Assembly: GCA_013816585.1 (NCBI GenBank)
Contig: JACDEE010000003.1
Span: forward strand, 62,001-126,000
Direction: 5' to 3'
Origin: Sphingosinicella sp.
GTDB taxonomy: Bacteria > Pseudomonadota > Alphaproteobacteria > Sphingomonadales > Sphingomonadaceae
Length of the DNA stretch: 64,000 nt
Each line of letters starts with the position of its first letter. Position 1 is the stretch's first letter. Of the stretch, positions 43,837 to 53,638 are shown one piece after another. The notes beneath the pieces are model-generated. The model did no database searches, was not told the DNA's origin, and saw only the letters and a list, made by a program, of their open reading frames with translations. A program made the translations under genes and the position numbers.

Positions 43837-45920
43837 CAGAATCCCACCAACTGGTCGATCTTGGCCCTGATCCGTTCCACCGAGGGCACGGCCCAATCGA
43901 GCAGGACCGGATTATGCGGGCTTGGAATGTCGGGCATGGTAAGCCGTGACACGGGCGCGTCCAGGTCGAGGAAAGCTTCGTCGGCCACCACCGCTGCGAT
44001 TTCGGCGCCGAAGCCGCCCGTCAGCAGATCTTCGTGGACGATCAGGCATCGCCGGGTCCGGCGAACCGATTCCAGCACCATTTCCCGATCCCACGGCAAC
44101 AGCGTCCGAAGGTCGATCACATCGGCCGAAAAATCCTTGGCCGCCTCCTCGCAGCGGGGGACCATCGCTCCCCAGGTGACGATGCTGATATCGCTGCCCT
44201 GGCGCGTCTTCTTTGCCCGCCCGAACGGCAGGACATATTCGTCGCCCGGATAAGGCCGGCGCGCCCAGGCATCGTCCAGCATGGCCCGATGTTCGAAGAA
44301 CACCACGGGATCGTTGCCACGTAGCCCGGCGCGAAGAAGCCCCACGGCATCCTCGGCATTGGAAGGCACCGCCACCTTCCAGCCCGGATTATGGACGAAC
44401 TGAACTTCGTTGGTCTGGCTGTGCCAGGGATCCCCGCATTTGAAGAAACCCCCGGGAATGCGAAGCACCATCGGCGCCGCGAACCGGTTGTTGGTCCGCC
44501 AGCGCATCGTGCCGCAATCGTTGATCTGCTCCAGCGCCGGCTCGGCATATTTGCGGAACTGGATTTCGGGCACCGGCATCAGCCCCGCCATCGCCATCCC
44601 GACCGCGCGGCCGATTATGCCCTCTTCCGAAAGGCTGGTGTCGAATACCCGTTCGATCCCGAACTTATCCTGAAGACCAAGCGTCACCGCATGGACGCCG
44701 CCCTTGGGGCCGATATCCTCGCCGAACAGCAGCACCCGGGGATTGATTTCCAGCTCGTGATCGAGCGTGCGGCGGATCGCCGTCACCATGTTGATGCGTT
44801 GACCCTCGGGCCGGGGCGTGTCATCCGAAGGCGGTGCCTCATATCCGTGCGACCATTGGCCGCCGAGCAGCTGCATTTCGCCTTCGTAAAAGACGTTGTT
44901 CATCACCGTCGCCGGATCGGCAACGCCGCGTGCCTCGGCGGCTTCGCGCGCTTTCTCCACCTCGGCCTCGGCCTCCGCCTCGATCCCCGCCCATTCCTGC
45001 TCGTTCAGAACCGAGCCCAGCAGATAGGATTTAAGCTTCGGAAGCGGATCTCGTGCCCATTCGGACGCGACGAAATCCTCGGATTTGTAGGTCTGCGTAT
45101 CCTGATAACTGTGGCCCTGCAGTCTCGGCACGCTGAGCCTCAACAATGCCGGACCCTTGCGCCCGCGCACATGGGCGATGGCCCTGCTCATCAGACTGGC
45201 GGCTTCGGCCGGTTCGGTCCCGTCGCCGGAAAAGATTTCGAGACCCGTAAAGCTGCCAAGGTTACGGGCAATGTCGCCGCCGGGCGTCTGGTAGGTGGAG
45301 GGCACGGAAATCCCGTATTGATTGTCCTCGATGTAGAACAGCATCGGCAATTTCTGCGTGGTCGCGATCGTCAGCGCGGACCAGAACCCGTTGGTCGCGA
45401 CCGAGGCATCGCCCCCCAGAACGACGGCCATGGCATTTTCATAAGCCGGGTCGTTGAGCACGCCGCGATAATATTCGATCGCCTGCGCCCAGCCGGCGGT
45501 CGGCGTATATTGGGCTCCTACCCCGCCCGACATCGGCAAGGCCGGGGCGCCTTTCGGATTAGGATAATTGAACACGACGCCGATGTCGCGTCCGTCGGAG
45601 TAACCGCCGGCCCGGCCCATTCCCGAACTCAGCGCGTCTTCGAGCGGCACCCCCAAGGCGACCAGCAAGGGCCGCGACCGATAATAGCCGCAAGCCGCAT
45701 CCTTGGCCCCGTCCAGCTTCTGGCCCAGCATCACCTGCGCCATGTCGTGGCCGCGCGCCGAAAATTGGTACAGCACCTTCTTTTCTGGGACGAGCCGCTC
45801 TTCCTCCAGCCGGTCCATAGCCCGGCTGACAAGCATATCTCGCGCAACCTTATGCCAGTCGAAGCTAGGATCGGGCGAATTGGTCTTCGTCCGTTCCTGC
45901 GTCAGCAGGTCGTCAGCCAT
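43836..45920 (-). CDS. Fused alpha-beta E1 of branched-chain-type 2-oxoacid dehydrogenase
   Basis: 694 residues from ATG 45920; the frame extending to 46118 overlaps the aminotransferase. The alpha half (about 20-340) has the thiamine diphosphate motif GGDASVATNGFWSALTIAT followed by EDNQYGISVP; the beta half (about 360-694) is a transketolase-like pyrimidine domain (LLFGEDIGPKGGVH, SLSEEGIIGRAVGMAMAGL). Family members oxidatively decarboxylate branched-chain 2-oxoacids. No E3 is encoded here. Coupling to an aromatic aminotransferase upstream, next to the paa cluster, suggests phenylpyruvate as a substrate (inference). Confidence 0.9.
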   Translation of the reverse strand: MADDLLTQERTKTNSPDPSFDWHKVARDMLVSRAMDRLEEERLVPEKKVLYQFSARGHDMAQVMLGQKLDGAKDAACGYYRSRPLLVALGVPLEDALSSGMGRAGGYSDGRDIGVVFNYPNPKGAPALPMSGGVGAQYTPTAGWAQAIEYYRGVLNDPAYENAMAVVLGGDASVATNGFWSALTIATTQKLPMLFYIEDNQYGISVPSTYQTPGGDIARNLGSFTGLEIFSGDGTEPAEAASLMSRAIAHVRGRKGPALLRLSVPRLQGHSYQDTQTYKSEDFVASEWARDPLPKLKSYLLGSVLNEQEWAGIEAEAEAEVEKAREAAEARGVADPATVMNNVFYEGEMQLLGGQWSHGYEAPPSDDTPRPEGQRINMVTAIRRTLDHELEINPRVLLFGEDIGPKGGVHAVTLGLQDKFGIERVFDTSLSEEGIIGRAVGMAMAGLMPVPEIQFRKYAEPALEQINDCGTMRWRTNNRFAAPMVLRIPGGFFKCGDPWHSQTNEVQFVHNPGWKVAVPSNAEDAVGLLRAGLRGNDPVVFFEHRAMLDDAWARRPYPGDEYVLPFGRAKKTRQGSDISIVTWGAMVPRCEEAAKDFSADVIDLRTLLPWDREMVLESVRRTRRCLIVHEDLLTGGFGAEIAAVVADEAFLDLDAPVSRLTMPDIPSPHNPVLLDWAVPSVERIRAKIDQLVGF

Positions 45921-47109
45921 CCATCTTCTCCACGACAGCGGCGGCAAAGCGGCCGACATTTTCGTCGGACAAGCCCACCACGTTGAACCGGCCGCTTCCG
46001 GCCATGTAGATGCCATGGCTGGCGCGAAGGTCGAGCACCGCCTGGGGCGACAATGGCAACATGGAAAACATGCCGTTCTGGCCTTCGATATAGGCGAGGC
46101 GCTCGTCATAGCCGGCAAGGCGCGCGCGCAAGTTCCTGATGCGGGCGCACATCTCGGTCACTTCAGCGTTCCAGTCGGCTCGAAGCTCCGCATCGTCCAG
46201 GATGATGCGCACGACGGCGGCGCCATGGTCGGGCGGCATCGACCACATGGTCCGCGCCCGCGATTGCAGATGCCCAAGGATGATCTCGGCGGTGCGCCGG
46301 TTGCTTCCCTTGACGAACAAGGATCCCGTCCGTTCGCGATAGATGCCGAAATTCTTGTCGCAACTCTGCGCGACCAGGGCCTGGTCGGCAGCCTCGACCA
46401 CAAGCCGCGTTCCGGCCGCATCCGCTTCGAACCCGTTGCCCAGCCCTTGATAGGCAAGGTCGACGAACGGGATGATCCCCCGCTTTGCGACGGCATCCGC
46501 GATTGCCCGCCACTGATCGGGATTCAAGTCGGCGCCCGTGGGGTTATGGCAGCATCCGTGCAGCAGGATCAGGTCGCCGCTACGTGCCTTGCCAATCGCG
46601 CCCATCATTTCATCGAACAGGATCGTGCGGCTCTTCGCGTCATAATAAGGATGGCCGACCATCTCGACGCCGGCACATTCGATCAAAGGTCCGTGATTGG
46701 GCCAGGTAGGCTGGCCAACAAGAACGCGGGCCTGACGATCCGCCGCCTCGATCAGCTCCGCACCCAGCCGGAGCGCGCCGCAGCCTCCCGGAGTCTGGAT
46801 TCCGACGATGCGGTCGTCGGCGGCGCCCGCTTCACCGAAGACGATCGGCTTGATCAACTCGATGAAGCGAATGTCACCCTGGGACCCAAGATAGGCTTTG
46901 GTCTGCTGCGTTTCGATCAGGATGGCTTCGGCCTTCTTGACCGCGCGCGGGATCGGGGTGCCGCCCGTCGCGTCCCGATATACGCCAACCCCGACATCGA
47001 TTTTTTCCGGCCGGGGATCGGCATTGGCGAGCGCGATAAGCTGAAGAAGGGAATCCGAAGGCTGCTCGTCCAGCCGGTCGAACAATTTCACTGCGCTCGC
47101 CTCGGCCAT
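45913..47109 (-). CDS. Aromatic amino acid aminotransferase (class I)
   Basis: 398 residues of the aspartate/tyrosine aminotransferase I-alpha fold. The PLP lysine is in SCDKNFGIYRERTG, the substrate-carboxylate Arg in GIYMAGSGRFNVVGL, and LLHGCCHNPTGADLNPDQWR is the family cofactor segment. The family converts Phe, Tyr (and Asp/Glu) to 2-oxoacids. It overlaps the E1 gene by 8 bases and is divergent from an Lrp-type regulator. With E1/E2 and paa it could form a Phe degradation route. Confidence 0.9.
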   Translation of the reverse strand: MAEASAVKLFDRLDEQPSDSLLQLIALANADPRPEKIDVGVGVYRDATGGTPIPRAVKKAEAILIETQQTKAYLGSQGDIRFIELIKPIVFGEAGAADDRIVGIQTPGGCGALRLGAELIEAADRQARVLVGQPTWPNHGPLIECAGVEMVGHPYYDAKSRTILFDEMMGAIGKARSGDLILLHGCCHNPTGADLNPDQWRAIADAVAKRGIIPFVDLAYQGLGNGFEADAAGTRLVVEAADQALVAQSCDKNFGIYRERTGSLFVKGSNRRTAEIILGHLQSRARTMWSMPPDHGAAVVRIILDDAELRADWNAEVTEMCARIRNLRARLAGYDERLAYIEGQNGMFSMLPLSPQAVLDLRASHGIYMAGSGRFNVVGLSDENVGRFAAAVVEKMDG

Positions 47110-47197
47110 ATGTCCCTCTTATCCATCTATTGCAGCGGTACATCTGCCTCAGTCCGCCGCCAAGTGGGTATCAGAATGGCAGTTATCCACCCTGGAA

Positions 47198-47698
47198 ATG
47201 AGACAATTTTTCAGTTATGATCGACAGATGAAAGAAATTGGTCAAATCGACGGCATAGACCGGCGAATCGTCCGCGAATTGCAGCGTGACGCAAGCATCA
47301 GTCATGCGACGTTGGGGGAGAAGGTAGGTGCTTCGGCCGCCTCCACCTGGCGACGTGTCCGTAATCTCGAGAAAATGGGTGTCATCGGTAAGGTCATCCG
47401 CCTTGCCGACCCGAAATTCCTCGATCGCTCGGTCAATGTCCTGTGCCAGGTACGAATGGCGCGGCAGACAATTTCCGCCCGCACGGAGTTTGAGGAATTC
47501 ATCCAGTCGCGCGAAGAAATCGTCGAATGCTACGCCATGTCGGGCGAATGGGATTACCTGCTGCGAATCGCCGTTCGGGACGTTGCCGATTATGACCGGT
47601 TCATCATGCGGGGCGTGCTGGCGCACCCGTCCGTCGCCAATGCGGCGTCCAATTTTGCGCTTCGCCAGGTCAAATATACCACCGAAATCCCGGTTTGA
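47198..47698 (+). CDS. Lrp/AsnC-family regulator
   Basis: 166 residues from ATG 47198, or 156 from ATG 47228; neither has a clear ribosome site. Helix-turn-helix: IDGIDRRIVRELQRDASISH, then LGEKVGASAASTWRRVRNLE, and a RAM domain with CYAMSGEWDYLLRIAVRDVA. It is divergent from the aminotransferase-E1-E2 operon with about 90-120 bases between. The arrangement is the classical one for autoregulation and control of an amino-acid degradation operon, with Phe or a related amino acid as a plausible effector. Confidence 0.88.
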   Translation: MRQFFSYDRQMKEIGQIDGIDRRIVRELQRDASISHATLGEKVGASAASTWRRVRNLEKMGVIGKVIRLADPKFLDRSVNVLCQVRMARQTISARTEFEEFIQSREEIVECYAMSGEWDYLLRIAVRDVADYDRFIMRGVLAHPSVANAASNFALRQVKYTTEIPV

Positions 47699-47778
47699 TC
47701 TGACGATCCGCATCCCTGCGGGAACGACTCCCCGCCCCGTCCATTTGAAACGCCAGCGAATCGATTGGAGACATCGGC

Positions 47779-48663
47779 ATGGCGGCACGGCCCTATTGGA
47801 AGGGACAGATCAGATTGGCTTTGGTTTCCATCCCGGTGGAAATCTATTCGGCGACCAAGAGCGGTGCGACCATCGCCTTCAATCAGATCCACGAACCCAG
47901 CGGCAAACGCGTCAAATATGAAAAGGTCGTGCCCGGCATCGGGCCGGTCGATCCCGATGAGATCGTCAAAGGCTTTCAATATGAAAAAGGCAGCTATGTG
48001 CTGCTGGACGATGAAGAGCTGGAGGCGGTCAAGCTGGAAAGCAAGAAGACGCTGGAGCTGACTCAATTCGTCGATTCCAACGAGATCGACCCGCTTTATT
48101 ATGAAAAGCCTTATTATGTCGTCCCGGCCGACGACCTCGCCGAAGAAGCCTTCGTGGTGCTTCGCGAAGCGCTCCGCGACACGAAGAAAGTGGGCCTCGG
48201 CCAGCTCGCCATGCGGGGCCGTGAATATATCGTCAGCTTGAAACCCTGCGGTCGCGGCATTTTGATGGAAACGCTTCGCTATGCCGACGAGGTCAACAAG
48301 GCCCAGGGATATTTCCGCGATATTCCCGACCTGAAACCGGATGCCGAATTGCTCGATCTGGCGGAAACATTGATCGAGAAAAAGACCGCCAAATTCGATC
48401 CCAACAAATTCCATGATCGCTATATCGACGCGCTTCACGAGCTGATCGAACGCAAGCGCAAGGGCAAGACTATCACCGCCGACGAAGAACCCGCGCCCAA
48501 CCGCGGCTCCAACGTAGTGGACCTGATGGCGGCGCTGAAGAAATCGATCGATCGTCCGGGCGAGCAGACCGGCAAGGCGGGTTCGGCGAGAAAGCCCGCC
48601 GCGAAAAAGGCACCGCCCAAGAAAGCCCCTGTCAAGGCGGTTCCGGCGCGGAAGCGGGCCTGA
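47779..48663 (+). CDS. ku: Non-homologous end joining protein Ku
   Basis: 294 residues. The Ku core is complete: RPYWKGQIRLALVSIPVEIY at the start, HEPSGKRVKYEKVVPGIGPV, YYEKPYYVVPADDLAEEAFV and LGQLAMRGREYIVSLKPCGR, ending around KFHDRYIDALHELIERKRKG. A lysine/alanine-rich C-terminal tail of about 45 residues probably binds DNA or LigD. Ribosome site GGAGA about 10 bases before ATG 47779. It is followed 17 bases later by ligD, so the two form an end-joining operon. Confidence 0.97.
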   Translation: MAARPYWKGQIRLALVSIPVEIYSATKSGATIAFNQIHEPSGKRVKYEKVVPGIGPVDPDEIVKGFQYEKGSYVLLDDEELEAVKLESKKTLELTQFVDSNEIDPLYYEKPYYVVPADDLAEEAFVVLREALRDTKKVGLGQLAMRGREYIVSLKPCGRGILMETLRYADEVNKAQGYFRDIPDLKPDAELLDLAETLIEKKTAKFDPNKFHDRYIDALHELIERKRKGKTITADEEPAPNRGSNVVDLMAALKKSIDRPGEQTGKAGSARKPAAKKAPPKKAPVKAVPARKRA

Positions 48664-48680
48664 ACATGGCGGCCCGTTAA

Positions 48681-51173
48681 GTGGCGCGGAAGAAAGACCC
48701 GCTCGCCGTCTATAATAAGAAGCGCGACTTCGCGAAGACCGCCGAGCCTGCCGGAAAGGTGGGCACGGGCGAACGATTCAACTTCATGGTTCAAAAGCAC
48801 GACGCCACCCGCCTTCATTATGACTTCAGGCTGGAGCTTGAAGGGACCTTGAAAAGCTGGGCGGTGACTCGCGGCCCCAGCCTTGATCCTGCCGACAAGA
48901 GGCTGGCGGTCCGCACCGAGGACCATCCTTTAAGCTATGCGACCTTCGAAGGAACGATCCCCAAGGGCCAATATGGCGGCGGTACGGTCATGCTCTGGGA
49001 TCGCGGCACCTGGACACCTGACCCGCGCAAGGACCCAAGCAAGACACTGGAGGAAGGGCATCTGCACTTCACCCTCGACGGCGAGCGGATGAAGGGCGAA
49101 TGGATCATGATCCGCATGAAGCCGCGCCCCGGCGAGCGGAACGAGAATTGGATATTGCGCAAGATCGAGGACGAACATGCCGGAAGCTCGGCCGGCCTCA
49201 CCGAAAAATATCTGACCAGTATCAAGACCGGCCGAACGATGCTGGAAATCGCGGACGACAAGAAAGCCAGGGAACTGGAATCGTGGCGTAAGGGCCCGTC
49301 CCCACCCAAATCCACCGCCGGGAAAGCGAAGCCTGCCGCCGCCGGTGCTGGACGCAACAAGCCGCCATCATTCCGCGAACCGCAAAAAGCCATTTTGGTC
49401 GACGCCGTGCCCACCGGGTCGGGCTGGATTCACGAGATGAAATTCGACGGCTACCGCTGCCTGCTCGCGATCGGCGGCGGCCAGGCCAAGGTCTATACGC
49501 GATCGGGCCTGGACTGGTCCGACAAGTTTCCCGAGATAGTCGAGGCTGCCCGCGAACTCGAAGTCGGCTCCGCGCTTCTCGATGGCGAAATCGTGAAAGT
49601 GAACGAGGCCGGTAACACCAACTTCTCCGCGCTGCAGCAGGCGATCAGCGAAGGCGGCCGCGGCCTCACCTTGTTCCTGTTCGACGCGCTGGAGGTGGAC
49701 GGAGAAAACCTCGCCTCCCTCCCTAATATCGAGCGCAAGCAGCGGCTCGCCTCCCTGATCGGCGAAGGCCGCCCGCCCTTCATTCTCTATGCCGACCATA
49801 TTGTGGGCGCCGGAGAGAAATTATTCTCCGCCATGTGCGAGGCGGGGCAGGAAGGCATCATTTCGAAACGGGCCGACGCGCCCTATCGTGGCGCGCGCAC
49901 CAAGAATTGGCTGAAGGTCAAATGCACACTTCGGCAGGAATTCGTGATCGTCGGCTGGACGCCGAGTGACAAGAAAGCGCGGTCTTTGAGAGCCCTGATG
50001 CTTGGGGCCCATGAAGGTGGCAAGCTTCGCTATGCCGGCAAGGTCGGAACTGGGTTTTCGATGACGATGCTGCAGGATCTGCTGGCAAGCCTGCAGAAGA
50101 TCGAGATCGACAAGGCTGCCTTGCCAGTGCCTCGCGCGGAAGCGCGGGGGGCTCATTGGGTGAAGCCCCAATTGGTCGCGGAAATCGCCTTTGCCGAATT
50201 CACCGCGGAGGGGGTCGTTCGCCATGCGAGCTTCCTGGGGTTGAGAAGCGACAAGCCGGCTAAGGAGATCGTTCCCGAACTGCCCCAGCCGGTGGCCGTG
50301 GCGGAACCCGCCGACGCGGTAAGGATCAGCAATCCGGAACGGATCGTCTTTCCCGAATCAAAGATCACCAAGGGGCAGCTTGCCGAACATTATCGCCAGA
50401 TAGCCCCATTGATGCTGCCCTGGACTGCCAACCGGCCGATCAGCCTGGTTCGGTGCCCGCAGGGTCGCGCCAAGAAGTGCTTCTTCCAGAAGCATGACGC
50501 GGGAAGCTTTGGCGAACATGTCCGCAATGTTCCGATCGTCGGGAAACGGGGGGAGACGGAAGATTATTTCTACCTCACCGATGCAGCGGGGATACTCACC
50601 TGCGTGCAGATGGGAACGATCGAGTTTCACGGCTGGGGTTCGTCGGTCGAGGCGGTCGAGAAGCCCGATCGAATGGTGTTCGATATCGATCCGGACGAAG
50701 GCCTGGGATTCGATGCGGTAAAAAAGGCCGCGGTCGATCTGAAACGCCATCTCGCCGACATGGGCCTGCAGACCTTCCCGCTGCTGACCGGCGGCAAGGG
50801 ACTGCATGTGGTCGCGCCGCTCACGCCCGAAGCCGAATGGCCCGAGGTCAAGGATTTCGCCCAGCGCTTTGCCGTGGCGCTGGCGACGGCCGAGCCGGAT
50901 CGGTTCACCGCCAATATGGCCAAGGCCAAACGAACGGGACGGATATTCCTCGATTATCTTCGCAACCAGCGCGGGGCGACCGCGATCATGCCTTATTCGG
51001 CGCGGGCACGCGAAGGTGCCCCTGTCTCGGCCCCGATCAATTGGGATGAATTGGACGGATTCCAAATCGGCGCGCATTTCGGTGTCAGGGATAGCGACGA
51101 ATTGCTGGAACGTGCGTCGAGCCGAGCCTTGCAGGGGTGGGGCGAAGCCGCGCAGTCGCTTCCGGATTTATGA
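48681..51173 (+). CDS. ligD: Multifunctional DNA ligase D
   Basis: 830 residues from a GTG start. Domain order is 3'-phosphoesterase, ligase, primase/polymerase. The phosphoesterase (about 30-190) has the KHDATRLHYDFRLELEG and RTEDHPLSYATFEG histidine motifs. The ATP ligase (about 230-510) has the KFDGYR nucleophile Lys near residue 254. The polymerase (about 550-815) has MVFDIDPDEGLGFD with its catalytic Asp pair. All three active sites appear intact. With Ku it repairs double-strand breaks. Confidence 0.97.
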   Translation: MARKKDPLAVYNKKRDFAKTAEPAGKVGTGERFNFMVQKHDATRLHYDFRLELEGTLKSWAVTRGPSLDPADKRLAVRTEDHPLSYATFEGTIPKGQYGGGTVMLWDRGTWTPDPRKDPSKTLEEGHLHFTLDGERMKGEWIMIRMKPRPGERNENWILRKIEDEHAGSSAGLTEKYLTSIKTGRTMLEIADDKKARELESWRKGPSPPKSTAGKAKPAAAGAGRNKPPSFREPQKAILVDAVPTGSGWIHEMKFDGYRCLLAIGGGQAKVYTRSGLDWSDKFPEIVEAARELEVGSALLDGEIVKVNEAGNTNFSALQQAISEGGRGLTLFLFDALEVDGENLASLPNIERKQRLASLIGEGRPPFILYADHIVGAGEKLFSAMCEAGQEGIISKRADAPYRGARTKNWLKVKCTLRQEFVIVGWTPSDKKARSLRALMLGAHEGGKLRYAGKVGTGFSMTMLQDLLASLQKIEIDKAALPVPRAEARGAHWVKPQLVAEIAFAEFTAEGVVRHASFLGLRSDKPAKEIVPELPQPVAVAEPADAVRISNPERIVFPESKITKGQLAEHYRQIAPLMLPWTANRPISLVRCPQGRAKKCFFQKHDAGSFGEHVRNVPIVGKRGETEDYFYLTDAAGILTCVQMGTIEFHGWGSSVEAVEKPDRMVFDIDPDEGLGFDAVKKAAVDLKRHLADMGLQTFPLLTGGKGLHVVAPLTPEAEWPEVKDFAQRFAVALATAEPDRFTANMAKAKRTGRIFLDYLRNQRGATAIMPYSARAREGAPVSAPINWDELDGFQIGAHFGVRDSDELLERASSRALQGWGEAAQSLPDL

Positions 51174-51244
51174 GCAGCCCGATCGCCTTCAAGCAGCTTG
51201 AGTTTCCGGCGATTTCCCCTGATTAGACGGGAAGGAGGTCGGAC

Positions 51245-51871
51245 GTGAAGGATTGCTGCGCGGACAAGGGGAGCGAGCTGGAGCTGTTGGCGCAGCAAGC
51301 GGATCAGCGCCGCGTCCTAGTGGTCGTCCTGATCCTCAATGCGCTGATGTTCGTCGCCGAATTCACCGCTGGCCTGATCGCCGGCTCGGCAGCCCTGATG
51401 GCCGATAGCGTCGATATGCTGGGCGACGCCACCGTCTACGGACTCAGCCTCTACGCCATGGGCCGGAGCATGCGGTGGAAAGCGGGCGCGGCCGTCGCAA
51501 AGGGTATCTTCATCCTCGCCTTATTCGCGGGAATCCTGATTCAGATGGTCACGCGCCTCGAGACCGGCGTCCCTCCCTCCTCGACTCTGATGCTGATCTT
51601 CGGCGGGGTCGCTCTGGCCGTGAATCTCTATTGCCTGCGCCTGCTCTGGCGCTTCAGAACGCTCGACGTGAACATGTCGAGCACGGTCGAATGTTCGCGG
51701 AACGACGCCCTGGCCAATGCGGGAGTCCTGATTGCGGCTGTGGCCGTCGCTATTTCCGGATCCTTCTGGCCCGACATCATCGTTGCGGGCATGATTGCCG
51801 CCCTCTTCCTCCGTTCGGCCTTGCGAATGCTCGCCGAAGCGGTGCCCATATTGCGCCACGCGCACAGCTGA
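51245..51871 (+). CDS. CDF-like cation transporter, short form
   Basis: 208 residues from GTG 51245 with GGAGG 7 bases upstream. About six transmembrane helices. The CDF pattern is present: [20 protein letters not shown], then [20 protein letters not shown]. The second metal site reads [13 protein letters not shown]. It stops right after the last helix, so the cytoplasmic C-terminal dimerisation domain is missing. An N-terminal CC-containing segment (MKDCCADKG) may bind metal. Specificity cannot be stated. Confidence 0.8.
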   Translation: MKDCCADKGSELELLAQQADQRRVLVVVLILNALMFVAEFTAGLIAGSAALMADSVDMLGDATVYGLSLYAMGRSMRWKAGAAVAKGIFILALFAGILIQMVTRLETGVPPSSTLMLIFGGVALAVNLYCLRLLWRFRTLDVNMSSTVECSRNDALANAGVLIAAVAVAISGSFWPDIIVAGMIAALFLRSALRMLAEAVPILRHAHS

Positions 51872-51911
51872 GGCTGGCTTTTTCCAAACTAATCATTACC
51901 TGTCCCCAACG

Positions 51912-52865
51912 ATGTTACAGACCAGTCAGAACTCCGACCCGATCGTTTCGATTTCGGGCCTCAGCAAAATCTATTCCGGCGGCCATGAGGCCCTAAAGCA
52001 GGCGGACCTCGATATCCGCCGGGGCGAGATACTCGCTTTGCTTGGGCCCAATGGCGCCGGCAAGACGACTTTGATCAGCATCGTCTGCGGCATCGTCCGC
52101 CCCAGTTCGGGGACCGTGATGGTCGATGGCCATGACATCATCCGCGATTATCGCGAGACTCGAACCAGAATCGGTCTGGTTCCTCAGGAGCTGACCACCG
52201 ACGCCTTCGAAAGCGTGTGGAGCACCGTTACCTTCAGCCGAGGCCTGTTCGGCAAGCCTTCCAATCCGACCTTGATCGAGAAGATCCTCCGGGATTTGTC
52301 GCTGTGGGACAAGAAAGACGTCAAGATAAAGGAATTGTCCGGCGGCATGAAGCGGCGGGTTATGATCGCCAAGGCGCTCAGCCACGAACCCGACATTCTA
52401 TTCCTGGACGAACCGAGCGCGGGCGTGGACGTCGAACTTCGCCGCGACATGTGGGAAATGGTCCGCCGGCTTCGGGACCTGGGCGTCACCATCATCCTGA
52501 CTACGCATTATATCGAAGAAGCCGAGGAGATGGCTGACCGAATAGGCATCATCAGCAAGGGCGAGATCATCCTGGTCGAAGACAAAAAGGCGTTGATGAA
52601 GAAGCTCGGCAAGAAACAGCTAACCCTGAACCTCGCCGAGCCGATGGAAACGCTTCCGCCCGAACTCGCCGACTGGAAGCTGGAATTGAAGGCCGAAGGC
52701 AACGAATTGCAATATGTGTTCGACGCCAATGAAGACCGGACGGGTATCCCCTCGCTGCTCCGGCGGATGAGCGACCTCGGCATCGCTTTCAAGGATCTCA
52801 ACACCAGCCAGAGCTCGCTCGAGGATATTTTCGTTTCTATGGTCAGCGAAAGGGGCGGCCGATGA
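51912..52865 (+). CDS. ABC transporter ATPase, YadG-like
   Basis: 317 residues from ATG 51912 (earlier frame overlaps the upstream gene; no good ribosome site seen). ABC ATPase with Walker [10 protein letters not shown], signature ELSGGMKRR, Walker [13 protein letters not shown] and H-loop TTHYIEE. The C-terminal 80 residues are a family extension. It forms a two-gene exporter with the ABC-2 permease starting 4 bases before its stop; the pair resembles E. coli YadGH. Substrate unknown. Confidence 0.9.
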   Translation: MLQTSQNSDPIVSISGLSKIYSGGHEALKQADLDIRRGEILALLGPNGAGKTTLISIVCGIVRPSSGTVMVDGHDIIRDYRETRTRIGLVPQELTTDAFESVWSTVTFSRGLFGKPSNPTLIEKILRDLSLWDKKDVKIKELSGGMKRRVMIAKALSHEPDILFLDEPSAGVDVELRRDMWEMVRRLRDLGVTIILTTHYIEEAEEMADRIGIISKGEIILVEDKKALMKKLGKKQLTLNLAEPMETLPPELADWKLELKAEGNELQYVFDANEDRTGIPSLLRRMSDLGIAFKDLNTSQSSLEDIFVSMVSERGGR

Positions 52866-53638
52866 GCGCGCCGGCATTCAACCTCAATGGCGTCCTCGCC
52901 ATCTACAAGTTCGAAATGCACCGCTTCCTGCGGACCTTGTGGACCGGGCTCGCCGTACCCGTCATCACCACCTCGCTCTACTTCGTGGTTTTCGGTTCGG
53001 CGATCGGGTCGCGCATGACCGAGATTGACGGCATCGCTTACGGCTCGTTCATCGTGCCGGGCCTGATGATGCTATCCTTGTTCACCGAAAGCATTTTCAA
53101 TGCCTCGTTCGGTATTCACATGCCGCGCTTTACCGGCACGATTTACGAGCTGCTCTCCGCGCCGCTTTCTGCCTTCGAAACCGTGTTGGGCTATGTCGGC
53201 GCCGCCGCGACCAAGGCCATTACCGTCGCCCTGGTGATCCTCGCCACCGCGAATCTGTTCGTCGATATCCAGATCCAGCATCCGTTCCTGATGGTGGCCT
53301 TCCTGCTGCTGATCGCGGCAACATTCTGCATGTTCGGGTTCATCGTCGGGATCTGGGCCAAGGGCTTCGAGCAGCTTCAGATCATACCTTTGCTGATCGT
53401 GACCCCCCTGACCTTTCTGGGCGGTTCCTTCTACTCGATCGACATGCTGCCCCAGCCATGGCGAACCTTCACCTTGTTCAACCCGATCGTCTATCTGATC
53501 AACGGGTTCCGCTGGACCTTCTACGGCACGGCCGACGTTCGGATCGAAGTCAGCCTGGGCATCACTCTGCTGATCTTCCTCCTTTGCCTCTACACCGTCG
53601 CCTGGATCTTCCGGACGGGCTATCGGATCAAGGCCTAA
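52862..53638 (+). CDS. ABC-2 permease, YadH-like
   Basis: 258 residues, six transmembrane helices. Family motifs include [20 protein letters not shown] and the central [40 protein letters not shown] at about 180-200 is the ABC-2 transporter signature. Overlaps the ATPase gene by 4 bases (ATGA). Monomers probably dimerise for export. Confidence 0.92.
   Translation: MSAPAFNLNGVLAIYKFEMHRFLRTLWTGLAVPVITTSLYFVVFGSAIGSRMTEIDGIAYGSFIVPGLMMLSLFTESIFNASFGIHMPRFTGTIYELLSAPLSAFETVLGYVGAAATKAITVALVILATANLFVDIQIQHPFLMVAFLLLIAATFCMFGFIVGIWAKGFEQLQIIPLLIVTPLTFLGGSFYSIDMLPQPWRTFTLFNPIVYLINGFRWTFYGTADVRIEVSLGITLLIFLLCLYTVAWIFRTGYRIKA

Noticed and set aside
44391-47220. Long plus-strand frames at 44391-45986 and 45703-47220
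   Set aside because: They lie opposite the E1 and aminotransferase genes, whose active-site motifs are unambiguous; no ribosome sites or domains in the plus frames.
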